Shown here: piece after piece, positions 1-7,807 of the stretch
Numbering within the stretch: the stretch's first letter is position 1
Layout of the letters: each line of letters starts with the position of its first letter
Assembly (NCBI GenBank): GCA_035540955.1
Contig: DATLFP010000230.1
Span: 1-17,379, forward strand
DNA length: 17,379 nt
DNA from: DATLFP01 sp035540955
GTDB lineage: Bacteria; Actinomycetota; Acidimicrobiia; Acidimicrobiales; CADCSY01
Direction of reading: 5' to 3'
Notes under the pieces: model-generated
The model's input: the letters and a program-made list of their open reading frames with translations, nothing else
What the model was told of the DNA's origin: nothing
Database searches by the model: none
Program-made: the position numbers and the translations under genes

Positions 1-164
1 GCCTGCCAGGCCCCCGAGGCGTCGAAGGCGGCGGCGGCCCGGGTGGTGACCGCCTCCAGGCGGGCCAGGCAGCGGTGCAGGCGCTCGACGGCCTCGGGAT
101 CGGCCAGGGCCTGCGGCTCGGCCGCCCCCAGCTCCTCCAGCACCGCCTCCAGCCCGTCGATCAC
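1..164 (-). CDS. DUF222/13E12-type HNH endonuclease family protein, N-terminal fragment
   Basis: Only the first 54 codons are in the window; the gene continues past the left edge. The translation, from GTG at 164, contains LARLEAVTTRAAAAFDASGA, which is the typical opening of DUF222 proteins. This is the 13E12 repeat family of actinobacteria, which usually ends in an HNH nuclease domain; that part is not visible here. GTG at 164 was chosen because no ATG, GTG or TTG occurs in frame between it and about 215, and because the SOS box at 171-186 ends 6 bases upstream. The gene is separated from the siderophore operon by a hairpin at 201-229 and is probably an unrelated neighbour. Family members are often multicopy in a genome and their physiological role is unclear. 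Confidence 0.8.
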   Translation of the reverse strand, partial: MIDGLEAVLEELGAAEPQALADPEAVERLHRCLARLEAVTTRAAAAFDASGAWQ

Positions 165-170
165 GACACA

Positions 171-186
171 TCGTACACCTGTTCGA
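171..186. promoter_or_regulatory. LexA (SOS) box upstream of the DUF222/HNH gene
   Basis: The plus strand reads TCGTACACCTGTTCGA. It matches the actinobacterial SOS consensus TCGAAC-N4-GTTCGA at 11 of 12 defined positions; the only difference is T for A at 174. The box ends 6 bases before the GTG start of the DUF222/HNH gene. As I recall, several 13E12 genes in Mycobacterium tuberculosis carry LexA boxes at an equivalent place, so position and sequence agree. The regulation is inferred. Confidence 0.72.
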
Positions 187-200
187 TCAACCGGCGCAAG

Positions 201-229
201 GAGAAACCGTTGCGTGGCAAGGGTTTCTC
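201..229 (-). terminator. Hairpin after the siderophore operon, probable terminator without U-tract
   Basis: An 8-bp perfect stem (gagaaacc 201-208 with ggtttctc 222-229) is extended, after a single mismatch (209/221), by a 4-bp stem (210-213 with 217-220) closing a 3-base loop. It lies 63 bases downstream of the stop codon of the last siderophore gene and before the SOS box of the next gene. No T-run follows on either strand, which is common for actinobacterial terminators. The hairpin is seen directly; its function is inferred. Confidence 0.55.
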
Positions 230-291
230 GCACGACGGCGTCGCCCCTTCAGGTCAGCTCCTTCACTGGCACCGCCTCGGGTCGATCTCGG

Positions 292-1680
292 TCACATGCG
301 CTCGAAGCACCGGCGGCGTTCCCAGTCGGTGACCGTGCCGGCGAAGGCGTCGAGCTCGCCTCGGGCTGCGCCCTGGAGATGGCCGGCGACGTCGGTGCCG
401 AACGCGTGCCCGGCCGTCGGTGACGTCGACCACCGGTGGAGGGCCTCCTCGAGTGTGGACGGCAGGCGGGAGCGCTGCTGCGAGAAGGCGTTGCCGGTGG
501 CCGCCGGTTCGAGCTCCAGCTGGTGATCGATGCCGTGGAGCCCGGCGGCGATGATGCCGGCGAGGACGAGGTACGGGTTGGCGTCGGCGCCGGGCACCCG
601 GTGTTCGAACCGCAGCGACGGGCCGGCCCCGACGACCCGGATGGGGCAGGTGCGGTTGTCCCGGCCCCATGCGACGCTCGTCGGCGCGAAGGAGCCCGGG
701 CGGAGCCGCTTGTAGGAGTTGAGGGTGGGCGCGTAGAGGAGAGAGAAGTCGGCCATGCAGGCCAGTTGGCCGGCGACGAACTGCGCCATCAGGTCCGACA
801 TGCCGGAGCGCTCGCCGGTCCCTTCGCCCGCGAACACGGGTTGACCCTCATCACCCCGAAGGCTGAAGTGGACGTGGCCGCTGCTGCCCTCGGCGCCGTC
901 GAACTTCGCCATGAAGGTGAGCGACACGCCGTGCTGGGCGGCGATCGCCTTGGCTGCCGTCTTGTAGATCGCGTGCCCGTCGCACATCGGTAGTGCCGGG
1001 CCGTAGCGGAAGGTGATCTCGTACTGGCCCGGCGCGCACTCGCCGCGCGCCGTCTCGAAGGCCACGCCCAGGTCCCGCATGGCGGAGCGGAGGTGGGCCC
1101 CGAGGGGGTCGAGGACCCCGAGCCCGCCGATGGCGTAGTCGACGTTGAAGGCCGTTGCCGGTGAGAGGTCCCGGTAGCCGGTCTCCCACGCCCGGCGGTA
1201 CGGCTCGTGGAAGACGCGGAACTCGAGCTCGGTGGCGGCGAAGGCGTGGAGGCCCCGGGCGGCCAACCGGTCGAGCTGCCGGCGCAGGATGGTGCGGGGC
1301 GCGAACGCCGCAGCGGTGCCGTCGGGCCACTCGGCGTCGGCGATGACGAGGGCGGTGCGCGGTTCCCAGGGAAGGCGCCGCAGCGTGCTCGGCTCGGGAC
1401 GGAGCACCAGGTCGTCGAACCCCCGGTCCCATGGCGAGAACCCGTAACCGTCGCGGGCGACCATCTCCACGTCGCTGGCGAGGAGGTAGGTGCAGGCGGG
1501 GAACCCGTTGGCGAGCACGTCGTCGAGGAAGTGGTCGACCGCGACCCGGCTGCCCTGCAGGCGGCCGGCGAGGTCGGGGACGGCCACGATCACGTCGTCG
1601 ATCTGGCCGCTTCCCGCCAGCTCCCGCACCGAGTCGACGCAGAGGACGCCGGTGGCGGGGGCGGGGACCACGTCAACCAT
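292..1680 (-). CDS. Glutamine synthetase-family ligase (PuuA/gamma-glutamylpolyamine synthetase-like) in a siderophore operon
   Basis: A 462-residue ATP-dependent carboxylate-amine ligase of the glutamine synthetase fold, full length for the family. Visible motifs, in order: PDLAGRLQGSRV (35-46), replacing the FDGSS loop that carries the ammonium-binding Asp of true GlnA; the metal ligands ATELEF (E151, E153); ECAPGQYE (E214, E221); the GHVHFS nucleotide/metal segment (268-273); NSYKR (321-325); and the R348, E359, R361 cluster. The C-terminal adenylylation tyrosine motif of nitrogen-regulated GlnA is not evident. ATG at 1680 lies inside the end of the NIS synthetase gene (8-bp overlap), so it is translationally coupled as the last gene of the siderophore operon. 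Relatives glutamylate polyamines, ethanolamine or anilines. Here the acceptor could be 1,3-diaminopropane or its N-hydroxy form, an inference strengthened by the lack of any acyltransferase. An alternative role is protecting the cell from, or catabolising, excess diaminopropane. Confidence 0.9.
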   Translation of the reverse strand: MVDVVPAPATGVLCVDSVRELAGSGQIDDVIVAVPDLAGRLQGSRVAVDHFLDDVLANGFPACTYLLASDVEMVARDGYGFSPWDRGFDDLVLRPEPSTLRRLPWEPRTALVIADAEWPDGTAAAFAPRTILRRQLDRLAARGLHAFAATELEFRVFHEPYRRAWETGYRDLSPATAFNVDYAIGGLGVLDPLGAHLRSAMRDLGVAFETARGECAPGQYEITFRYGPALPMCDGHAIYKTAAKAIAAQHGVSLTFMAKFDGAEGSSGHVHFSLRGDEGQPVFAGEGTGERSGMSDLMAQFVAGQLACMADFSLLYAPTLNSYKRLRPGSFAPTSVAWGRDNRTCPIRVVGAGPSLRFEHRVPGADANPYLVLAGIIAAGLHGIDHQLELEPAATGNAFSQQRSRLPSTLEEALHRWSTSPTAGHAFGTDVAGHLQGAARGELDAFAGTVTDWERRRCFERM

Positions 1681-3433
1681 GCGCGTGGAGCGGGTTCGGC
1701 ACGAGCCCGACGGTGACGTCGAAGGACTCGTCCTTCTCGACCCGGTCGTGGAAGCCGCCGCTGGTGAGCTGCTCGCGGTTGAGGCACACCCGCTCGAAGG
1801 TGGCGTCGAGGATCCCGAATCGTCCGATGCGCTCCGCCAGCTCGGGGAAGCGTCGGTGATGGTCGTCGACGACGCTGCGTACCAGGCGCCAGAAGCGAGC
1901 TTCCGGCACGCCGAGATGCGCTTCCACGAGTGGCGCCAGGAACCGGAAGTGACCGGCGAAGACGGCGCTCACGACGGAGTGGCGCAGGTCGCGCGGCCCC
2001 CAGCGGAGGAGCACGGCGTCGGCCTCGGGCGGCAGGGTGCCCTGCTCGGGGACGGGCTCGGGGAGGAGGTTCACGTCCTCGGCGAGGTCCTTGACGGCGA
2101 TGCGCGCCGGCACGTCACCGTCGTCGAAGACGAGCACGGTGTTCTCGCCGTGCGGGCAGAAGGCCACGCCGTAGCGGTACAGCCAGTGCAACAGTGGCGG
2201 CAGCAGGGCTTCGAACAGACGTCGCAGCCAGGCCTCGCCGCCGAGGCCGGAGCGGGCGACCAGCTCGGCGACCAGGGCCCGGCCGTCGCTGCCCACGTGG
2301 AGCAGCGACGCCATGGTGCGGGCCCGCTCCCCCGCCCCGAGGAAGTGGCGCACCGGCTGCCGCCACACCGCGCCCAGCAGCTCGTGGTATCGGTAGGGGG
2401 CGTCGGCGATCTCCTCGAACACGTGCCCGCGAACGGTGGCGCCCGCCACCTCCCCGAGGATCACCATGCGGCACTCGTCGCGGAGGTACCCGTCGGCGGC
2501 GAGCCGCTCGTGGAGCCAGGCGGTGACGGCGGGCGCCGCTTCCGTCGGTCGGGGTGCGAGCCCGCGCCACACGAGGGTGTTGCGGATCATCAGCGGGAGC
2601 TTGACGTCGTGTCGCTCGGGACGGTCGATGTTGGTGAGCGTGCGGATCGACTGGAGCGGGAGGTAGCGGTCGGGCGCCTCCCCGAGGAGCACGATCCGCC
2701 CGGTGGCGACGTCGCCGCCGAAGAGGGTGGTGACCGCCTCGTCCCAGTGGAAGGGGTGGACCGGCAGCCACACGTACCCGCCGGCTCGGTCCCCCGTGCT
2801 GTCGCGCAGGCGCGTGCCGAACGCCTCCCGCGTCCGGGCATCGAGCTCGTGGGTGAGGAGATCCTGGTACGTCCCGCCGCCGGCGGCGGCCCGTGCCCTG
2901 TCGGCGCCGACGGCGATCCAGAGCAGCCGCAGGGGCCGCGCCGCCTCGGGCGTGTAGCGGGCGGCGTCGGAGGCGGAGAACCCCAGGCGGCCCTTGTTGA
3001 GCACCATGCAGGGATGACCGGTCTGGTGGGCCTCGAGTTGCTCGTAGGGCAGGTCGGCGGTGGCGGCCGCGGCCATGGCTCCCGCCGCGATGCGCACGTC
3101 CGCCTGCTGGGTCGCCGTCAGTTCGCGCACCACCTCGCAGGTCGTGGCGCCGTCGAAGCCCAGGACCGCCCGCCCGTCGAGCACGAACCGCACCGGGTCG
3201 TCCGCCTCCACCGCCACACCCCCGGTGGTGCGGGTGATCGTCTGCGGGTCGACGGCCCAGGAACCGAACGAACCCCGCCGGGCCCCGAACCCGTAGGACA
3301 CCGAGCCGAGGTCGAGGCGCCAGCGGCCCGGCTCGGCGGCCGGGAGCGGGACGAGGAGCTCCTCGTAGGACCACTCGGCGATCATCTTGGCCAGCAGCGC
3401 CCGGCCGGCGGCGGCCCAGCGGTGCGCGTCCAT
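1673..3433 (-). CDS. IucC/RhbF/DesD-like NIS siderophore synthetase
   Basis: A 586-residue IucA/IucC-family synthetase, close to the usual length of about 600. These cytoplasmic enzymes adenylate a carboxylate, usually of citrate, and join it to an amine or hydroxylamine. Visible motifs: TGHPCMVLNKGRLGFS (138-153); PVHPFHW (224-230); SIRTLTN (262-268); KLPLMIRNTLVW (278-289); CPHGENT (426-432) and VKDLAEDVNLL (447-457). These HGENT and KDL blocks resemble the IucC/AlcC/DesD/RhbF branch more than the IucA branch. That branch usually makes the second condensation, on a citryl-monoamide. ATG at 3433 shares one base with the preceding stop (TGATG), so upstream extensions of the open frame are not used. 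The stop overlaps the glutamine synthetase-like gene by 8 bp. Exact substrates cannot be read from the sequence. Confidence 0.94.
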   Translation of the reverse strand: MDAHRWAAAGRALLAKMIAEWSYEELLVPLPAAEPGRWRLDLGSVSYGFGARRGSFGSWAVDPQTITRTTGGVAVEADDPVRFVLDGRAVLGFDGATTCEVVRELTATQQADVRIAAGAMAAAATADLPYEQLEAHQTGHPCMVLNKGRLGFSASDAARYTPEAARPLRLLWIAVGADRARAAAGGGTYQDLLTHELDARTREAFGTRLRDSTGDRAGGYVWLPVHPFHWDEAVTTLFGGDVATGRIVLLGEAPDRYLPLQSIRTLTNIDRPERHDVKLPLMIRNTLVWRGLAPRPTEAAPAVTAWLHERLAADGYLRDECRMVILGEVAGATVRGHVFEEIADAPYRYHELLGAVWRQPVRHFLGAGERARTMASLLHVGSDGRALVAELVARSGLGGEAWLRRLFEALLPPLLHWLYRYGVAFCPHGENTVLVFDDGDVPARIAVKDLAEDVNLLPEPVPEQGTLPPEADAVLLRWGPRDLRHSVVSAVFAGHFRFLAPLVEAHLGVPEARFWRLVRSVVDDHHRRFPELAERIGRFGILDATFERVCLNREQLTSGGFHDRVEKDESFDVTVGLVPNPLHAHG

Positions 3434-4719
3434 CACCCGACCCCGAACGTGGTGAACGCGTTCTTCTCGGGAAGGTGGTGCACGGTCCGACCGGTGACGG
3501 CGTTGAGGATGACGGCGCTGCGGTGGGCGCCGAGACCGAGATCGGGCGTGCCGACGCCGTTGCGGTGGTGTTCGGCGTTCTGCACGAACAGCCCGCCGCC
3601 CACGGTGGTATCGAGGGCGACGCGGTACTGGTCGTCGACCTGGTAGCGGCCCTCGGCGTCCCAGCGCACGGCGTCGGCCAGGCGGGCGAGGAAGGCCGGG
3701 CGCCCAGCGGCGTAGCCGGTGGCCAGCACGACGCAGTCCGTCCGCACCCTCGTCGACGCCTCCTGGAGGCGTTCCTCGCATTCCAGCTCGATGCGGCCGC
3801 CGGCGCGGCGGGCCGAGGTGACGGCGACGTTCGGGGTCATGGTGACGGGACGGGCACGGTCGCCGACGCTCCGTTCGTAGAGGACGTCGTAGATCTCGGC
3901 GATGGTGCCCGGGCTGATCGCCTTGTGGAGCTGCCACTGGGCGGGAAGAAGCCGATCACGCGCCGCGGGGTCGAGCCCGCGGAAGTAGCGCGTGTAGTCG
4001 GGCGTGAAGTGCTCGAGCCCCAGCGGTGACTGCTCCATCGGAGCGAACGCCGCCGAGCGGGTCAACCACCGCAGGGCCCATCCCTCCTCGGATTGGGCGC
4101 GGATCAGGTTGAGGAACACCTCGGCCCCCGACTGCCCCGACCCGATCACGGTGACGTCGGCGGCGCCGACCATCGCCGGCCGGTGGGCGAGGTAGTCGGC
4201 GGCGTGGAACACCTCCTTGCCGAGCACGTCGCGGAACGCCGCCGGCACGACCGGGTCGGTGCCCACCCCGAGCACGACGTTCCGGGCGAGCAGCCGCTCA
4301 CCGCCGGTCGTGACGGCGAACAGCTGCGCCCGGCCGTCCCAGCGGAGATCGGTGACCTCGGCACCGAAGCGGCACGACGGCAGGGACGACGCGACCCAGC
4401 GGCAGTAGTCGTCGTACTCCCGGCGGCTCGGGCGCCACCGCTCCTTGAGGTAGAAGGGCAGCAGCCGGCCGTGGGCGCGCAGGTAGGCCAGGAACGACCA
4501 CGGGCTGGTCGGGTCGACCAGGCTGACGAGGTCGGCGAGGAACGAGACCTGGAGCATGGCGCCGTCGAGCAGGAGCCCGGGGTGCCACGCGAAGGAGGCC
4601 TTGCGGTCGACGAACAGCGCGCGGACCTCCGGGACGCCGTCCGCCAGCGCCGCGAGCGACAGGTTGAACGGGCCGATCCCCACCCCGACGAGGTCGTAGG
4701 GGCCGGTACCGGGCGTCAC
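3433..4719 (-). CDS. FAD/NADPH-dependent amine N-hydroxylase (lysine N6-/ornithine N5-/diaminopropane monooxygenase family)
   Basis: A 428-residue class B flavin N-monooxygenase, normal in size for IucD/RhbE/PvdA. The FAD-binding GVGIGPFNLSLA is at 12-23, the NADPH-binding GSGQSGAE at 193-200, and a C-terminal VLATGY motif precedes the family's NAEHHRNGVG and LGLGAHRSAVILN segments. It makes the N-hydroxyamine used for a hydroxamate iron ligand. Substrate choice among lysine, ornithine, putrescine and 1,3-diaminopropane cannot be read directly. The two neighbours that make diaminopropane favour an RhbE-like role. GTG at 4719 overlaps the previous stop as GTGA and has GGAGGT (4729-4734) 9 bases upstream. 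The open frame runs far upstream of this start in an uninterrupted GC-rich shadow, which is not coding. Confidence 0.94.
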   Translation of the reverse strand: MTPGTGPYDLVGVGIGPFNLSLAALADGVPEVRALFVDRKASFAWHPGLLLDGAMLQVSFLADLVSLVDPTSPWSFLAYLRAHGRLLPFYLKERWRPSRREYDDYCRWVASSLPSCRFGAEVTDLRWDGRAQLFAVTTGGERLLARNVVLGVGTDPVVPAAFRDVLGKEVFHAADYLAHRPAMVGAADVTVIGSGQSGAEVFLNLIRAQSEEGWALRWLTRSAAFAPMEQSPLGLEHFTPDYTRYFRGLDPAARDRLLPAQWQLHKAISPGTIAEIYDVLYERSVGDRARPVTMTPNVAVTSARRAGGRIELECEERLQEASTRVRTDCVVLATGYAAGRPAFLARLADAVRWDAEGRYQVDDQYRVALDTTVGGGLFVQNAEHHRNGVGTPDLGLGAHRSAVILNAVTGRTVHHLPEKNAFTTFGVG

Positions 4720-6392
4720 CGTGCCGCCACCTCCGCCAACGGGTTCGGGATGGCGACGTACACGGACTGGTGCTCCACCGGCCCATCGAGCTCGTCGCGG
4801 CCGTCGGCGCAGGTGAGGAGGTTCGCCTTGCACGGGAGGTGCGGTGCGTGGAGCAGCACGTCGACGACGCGGGAGCGGGGAAGGGCGGCGAGCTCGGAGC
4901 GGACGATGCCGAGAAGCAGTTCCTCGTCGGCGACTCGGGCCGCGGAGAGTGCGCCGACGACGCCGAAGAGGTTGTTGACGCCGAGGTAGTACGCGCCACG
5001 GCGGGCGACGAGGCCGTCGTCGAACACGGCGTCGACCCCGCCCCACTGGCCGACGAGGGCGTGGAGGCGGGGCGCGGCGCTGGCGGCCACGTACCACCCC
5101 TGGTTGTCGCGGTACCAGCCACCCACCGGCCACCCGCCGCCATCGAGGGTCACGAGGGTGTTCTGGTGATGGGCCTCGAGCACGATGCCCCAGGTGGTGT
5201 CCAGCCATGCGAGCGGCGCGATCACCTCGCGGAGGTACCGGCGCACCCATTCGGCGGCCACGGCGTCGGCGGCGCGGCACTCGCGGCCGGCGAGGTCGTG
5301 CAGCAGCCGGACGAGGAGCGGGGCGCCGCAGCCCGGACGCTCGTCGACCAGCGCGGCCATGCACACCACCGGATCGGCGGGCCCGAAGGGGTTGTCGCGG
5401 ATGCCCGTCTCGAACCCTCCACCGTCGACGTCGACGCCGATCCACGCCGGGTCGGTCACGATCCGGAACCGAGGATGGGCGGCCGCCAGCTCCCTCCCCA
5501 CGCCGGCGGCGACGATGCGGTGCGAGTGCTGCCCGAGGCGCAGCTCGTCCCGCCGGTTCTCGCGCCGCGAGTTGGTCACCCGCACGCCGAGGGACAGCTT
5601 GAGCATCCACGGCGCGTCGGGCCGCCAGACGGTGCGGAGCGACGACGTGGGGAACCACACGTCGTCGCCGTCGCCGAGGTCGCGCAGCGCCCCGTCGCCG
5701 GCCAGGCGTGCCACGACCGGGCGGGCCAGTAAGGCGTCCGCCTGCCAAGGATGGAGCGGGACTGCGACCATGCCCGCCGGCGCAGCGGTCGGGGAGCCGA
5801 GCTCGGCCAACAGCGCCTCTGCCGGGCGCCGCAGCGCGGAGCCGCTGGCCACGAGGCCCCGGTCGACGGCGAACCATCGGAGCCGGAACGAGCCGCGCAA
5901 CTCCGGCGAGTACGCCAACAGCTCGGTGGCGTCGAGGTCCTCCCGGCTCTTGGCGGCAGGGTGGAAGGGGTGGCCGGCGATGAGCTCCTGCTCGCCGTCG
6001 AGGAACGTCAGTGGCATGGGCGGCGATGCGCCGGCCCTCGCCGCGGCGTGGTCGACGATGCGATCCCGCGACGAGAGGGTGCGGGCGACGAGGTCCCGGC
6101 GACGCTCCGGGCCCAGCTGGTGGCGCGCGTGGAGGTCGTCGGCGAGGACCGCGACCAGTCCCTCGGGACCGACCGTCGCCCCGTCCAGGGTCGGCGACCC
6201 GAAGCGATGCCACCCGGTGGCCGACGCCACCGTGACGGGAACGGTGATCGTCCCCGCCCGGACCTCGAGCGACACCTCGCCGCCCCCGACGGTGATGCCG
6301 TGCTCGCGCACCCAGCACCGGAGCAGCGTCTCGACCACGGCGTGGTCAGCGGCGGCGGTCACGGGACCGGCGGGCAGTGCGGTCCCCTTCAC
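4716..6392 (-). CDS. IucA/RhbC-like NIS siderophore synthetase
   Basis: A 558-residue member of the IucA/IucC family. Motifs: GHPFHPAAKSR (140-150); VPLHPWQ (211-217); PTSSLRTVW (248-256); MLKLSLGVRVTNSRRE (263-278); LEAHHQNT (405-412); YRDNQGWY (427-434) and a late CKANLLT. The TSSLRT, KLSLGVR and EAHHQN blocks carry the nucleotide- and citrate-binding residues of the fold and appear intact. This branch (IucA/AcsD/RhbC-like) typically makes the first, stereospecific amide bond to citrate. GTG at 6392 overlaps the preceding stop as GTGA, with GGGAGG (6400-6405) 7 bases upstream. The next gene again overlaps by GTGA. No acyltransferase domain is fused to either end. With the second synthetase it forms the usual two-enzyme assembly line for a citrate di-substituted siderophore. 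Confidence 0.94.
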   Translation of the reverse strand: MKGTALPAGPVTAAADHAVVETLLRCWVREHGITVGGGEVSLEVRAGTITVPVTVASATGWHRFGSPTLDGATVGPEGLVAVLADDLHARHQLGPERRRDLVARTLSSRDRIVDHAAARAGASPPMPLTFLDGEQELIAGHPFHPAAKSREDLDATELLAYSPELRGSFRLRWFAVDRGLVASGSALRRPAEALLAELGSPTAAPAGMVAVPLHPWQADALLARPVVARLAGDGALRDLGDGDDVWFPTSSLRTVWRPDAPWMLKLSLGVRVTNSRRENRRDELRLGQHSHRIVAAGVGRELAAAHPRFRIVTDPAWIGVDVDGGGFETGIRDNPFGPADPVVCMAALVDERPGCGAPLLVRLLHDLAGRECRAADAVAAEWVRRYLREVIAPLAWLDTTWGIVLEAHHQNTLVTLDGGGWPVGGWYRDNQGWYVAASAAPRLHALVGQWGGVDAVFDDGLVARRGAYYLGVNNLFGVVGALSAARVADEELLLGIVRSELAALPRSRVVDVLLHAPHLPCKANLLTCADGRDELDGPVEHQSVYVAIPNPLAEVAAR

Positions 6393-7807
6393 GCGACCGC
6401 CTCCCGCGTCAGCTCGGCGGCGCCGGCGGCCGCGATGACGTCGATGAGGCGGTCGATCGTGTCCGTCGACGCGTGCGGGTTGAGGAGCGTGAGCTTGAGC
6501 CACGTCCGGCCGCGCCACTCGGTCCGCCCGATCACGGCCGCGCCCTCGTCGAGCAGGCGCCGGCGCAACGCGGCGTTCGTCGTGTCGGGGTCACGGTGGG
6601 TGCCGGCGGCGATGTAGCGGAACACCACCGTGGTCAGCACCGGATCGGCGGCGAGCTCGAAGCGATCGTCGGAGCGGAGCCGGTCGGCGGCGTGCCAGGC
6701 CAGCGAGTGGCAACGGTCGACCAGCTCGCCGACGCCTCGCCGGCCGAGGGCACGCATGGTGACGGCGATGGAGAACGCGTCGGGGCGCCGCGTCGTCCGG
6801 AGCGACTGGCCGAGGCGACCTCGATAGCCGGCCTCCTCGTCGTCCACGGGGTTGAGGTACGCGGCGCGGCGATGGAGCGGATCGAGCAGAGCGGCGTCGC
6901 GTGCGAGGAACACGCCGGCGGGCACCGGTTGCCAGCCGAGCTTGTGGAGATCGAGGGCGACGGAGTCGGCCCTGTCGAGCCCGGTGAGCACCGGGCGCAG
7001 CCGCTCGGAGAACATCGCGCCACCGCCGTAGGCGGCGTCGACGTGCAGCCAGGCTCGGTGCCGTCGGGCGATCCCGGCGACGGCGACCAGCGGGTCGACG
7101 GCGCCGAGGTCGGTCGTCCCGGCGGTGGCGACCACGGCTGTTGGACGGCCGCCGAGCGAGGTGAGCGCGGCGTCCAGGGCGGGAGCGTCCATGCGGTCGC
7201 CGTCGTCCACGGGAACGGTCACGACCGCTGCGTCGGAGAGCCCGGCGACGCGGGCGGCCTGGCGCACGGAGAAGTGGGCCGCACCCGAGCACACGACGGT
7301 GAGCTCGCCGTCGGCGTGGTCGCGGGCGAGCAGCACGCCCATCAGGTTCGACTCGGTGGCCCCCGACGTGATGCTGCCGCCGGCGTGCGGGGGGAGCCCG
7401 GCGAGCTCGGCCAGCTCGCGCACGACCGAGGCCTCGATGGCGACGCCCGAGGGCCCCTGGTCCCACGAGTCGAGCGACTGGTTGAGGGCGGAGACGGCGA
7501 GGTCGGCGGCGACGGCGACGGCCAGCGGCGGGCAATGGAGATGGGCGGCGCAGCGGGCGTCGAGGGGATCGGCAGCGCCCCACGCCAGCGCCTCCACGAG
7601 GGTGGCCAGTGCCTCGCACGCGCCGGCGCCGTCCTCGGGGAGGACGCGGCCGCCGAAGGCGGCGCGGACGCGCCGGGCGACCACGTCCGGCCCCGCTGCC
7701 GGGACCGGGCCACCGCGGGCGCGGGTTCCGACGGCCAGGGCGTCGAGGGCGACGGTGAGCAACGGCCGGAGCGCGGCCGGCGTGCCCAGGGCTGCGTCGG
7801 GTGTCAC
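6389..7807 (-). CDS. PLP-dependent L-2,4-diaminobutyrate decarboxylase (RhbB-like, group II)
   Basis: A 472-residue group II amino-acid decarboxylase. Seen: AHLHCPP (88-94), GGSITSGATESNL (143-155) for PLP phosphate binding, AHFS (177-180), HVDAAYGGG (255-263) with the ring-nitrogen aspartate D257, and LDLHKLGWQP (285-294) with Schiff-base lysine K289. The family includes lysine, aromatic and diaminobutyrate decarboxylases. Direct coupling to a diaminobutyrate-type aminotransferase indicates the reaction 2,4-diaminobutyrate to 1,3-diaminopropane, as in rhizobactin 1021 synthesis. A DesA-like lysine decarboxylase role is the main alternative. GTG at 7807 overlaps the aminotransferase stop (GTGA), and the stop overlaps the next start in the same way. 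Slightly shorter than the roughly 490-510 residues of many diaminobutyrate decarboxylases, the difference being mostly N-terminal. Confidence 0.92.
   Translation of the reverse strand: MTPDAALGTPAALRPLLTVALDALAVGTRARGGPVPAAGPDVVARRVRAAFGGRVLPEDGAGACEALATLVEALAWGAADPLDARCAAHLHCPPLAVAVAADLAVSALNQSLDSWDQGPSGVAIEASVVRELAELAGLPPHAGGSITSGATESNLMGVLLARDHADGELTVVCSGAAHFSVRQAARVAGLSDAAVVTVPVDDGDRMDAPALDAALTSLGGRPTAVVATAGTTDLGAVDPLVAVAGIARRHRAWLHVDAAYGGGAMFSERLRPVLTGLDRADSVALDLHKLGWQPVPAGVFLARDAALLDPLHRRAAYLNPVDDEEAGYRGRLGQSLRTTRRPDAFSIAVTMRALGRRGVGELVDRCHSLAWHAADRLRSDDRFELAADPVLTTVVFRYIAAGTHRDPDTTNAALRRRLLDEGAAVIGRTEWRGRTWLKLTLLNPHASTDTIDRLIDVIAAAGAAELTREAVA

Noticed and set aside
1..164. Mobile element or transposase at the left edge.
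   Set aside because: The fragment matches DUF222/13E12 proteins. No terminal repeats, target duplication or transposase motif is visible.
4720..6318. In-frame N-terminal extension of the monooxygenase to 6318.
   Set aside because: It overlaps the whole NIS synthetase gene in another frame and is R/P/G/A-rich. GTG at 4719 has an RBS and a GTGA overlap.
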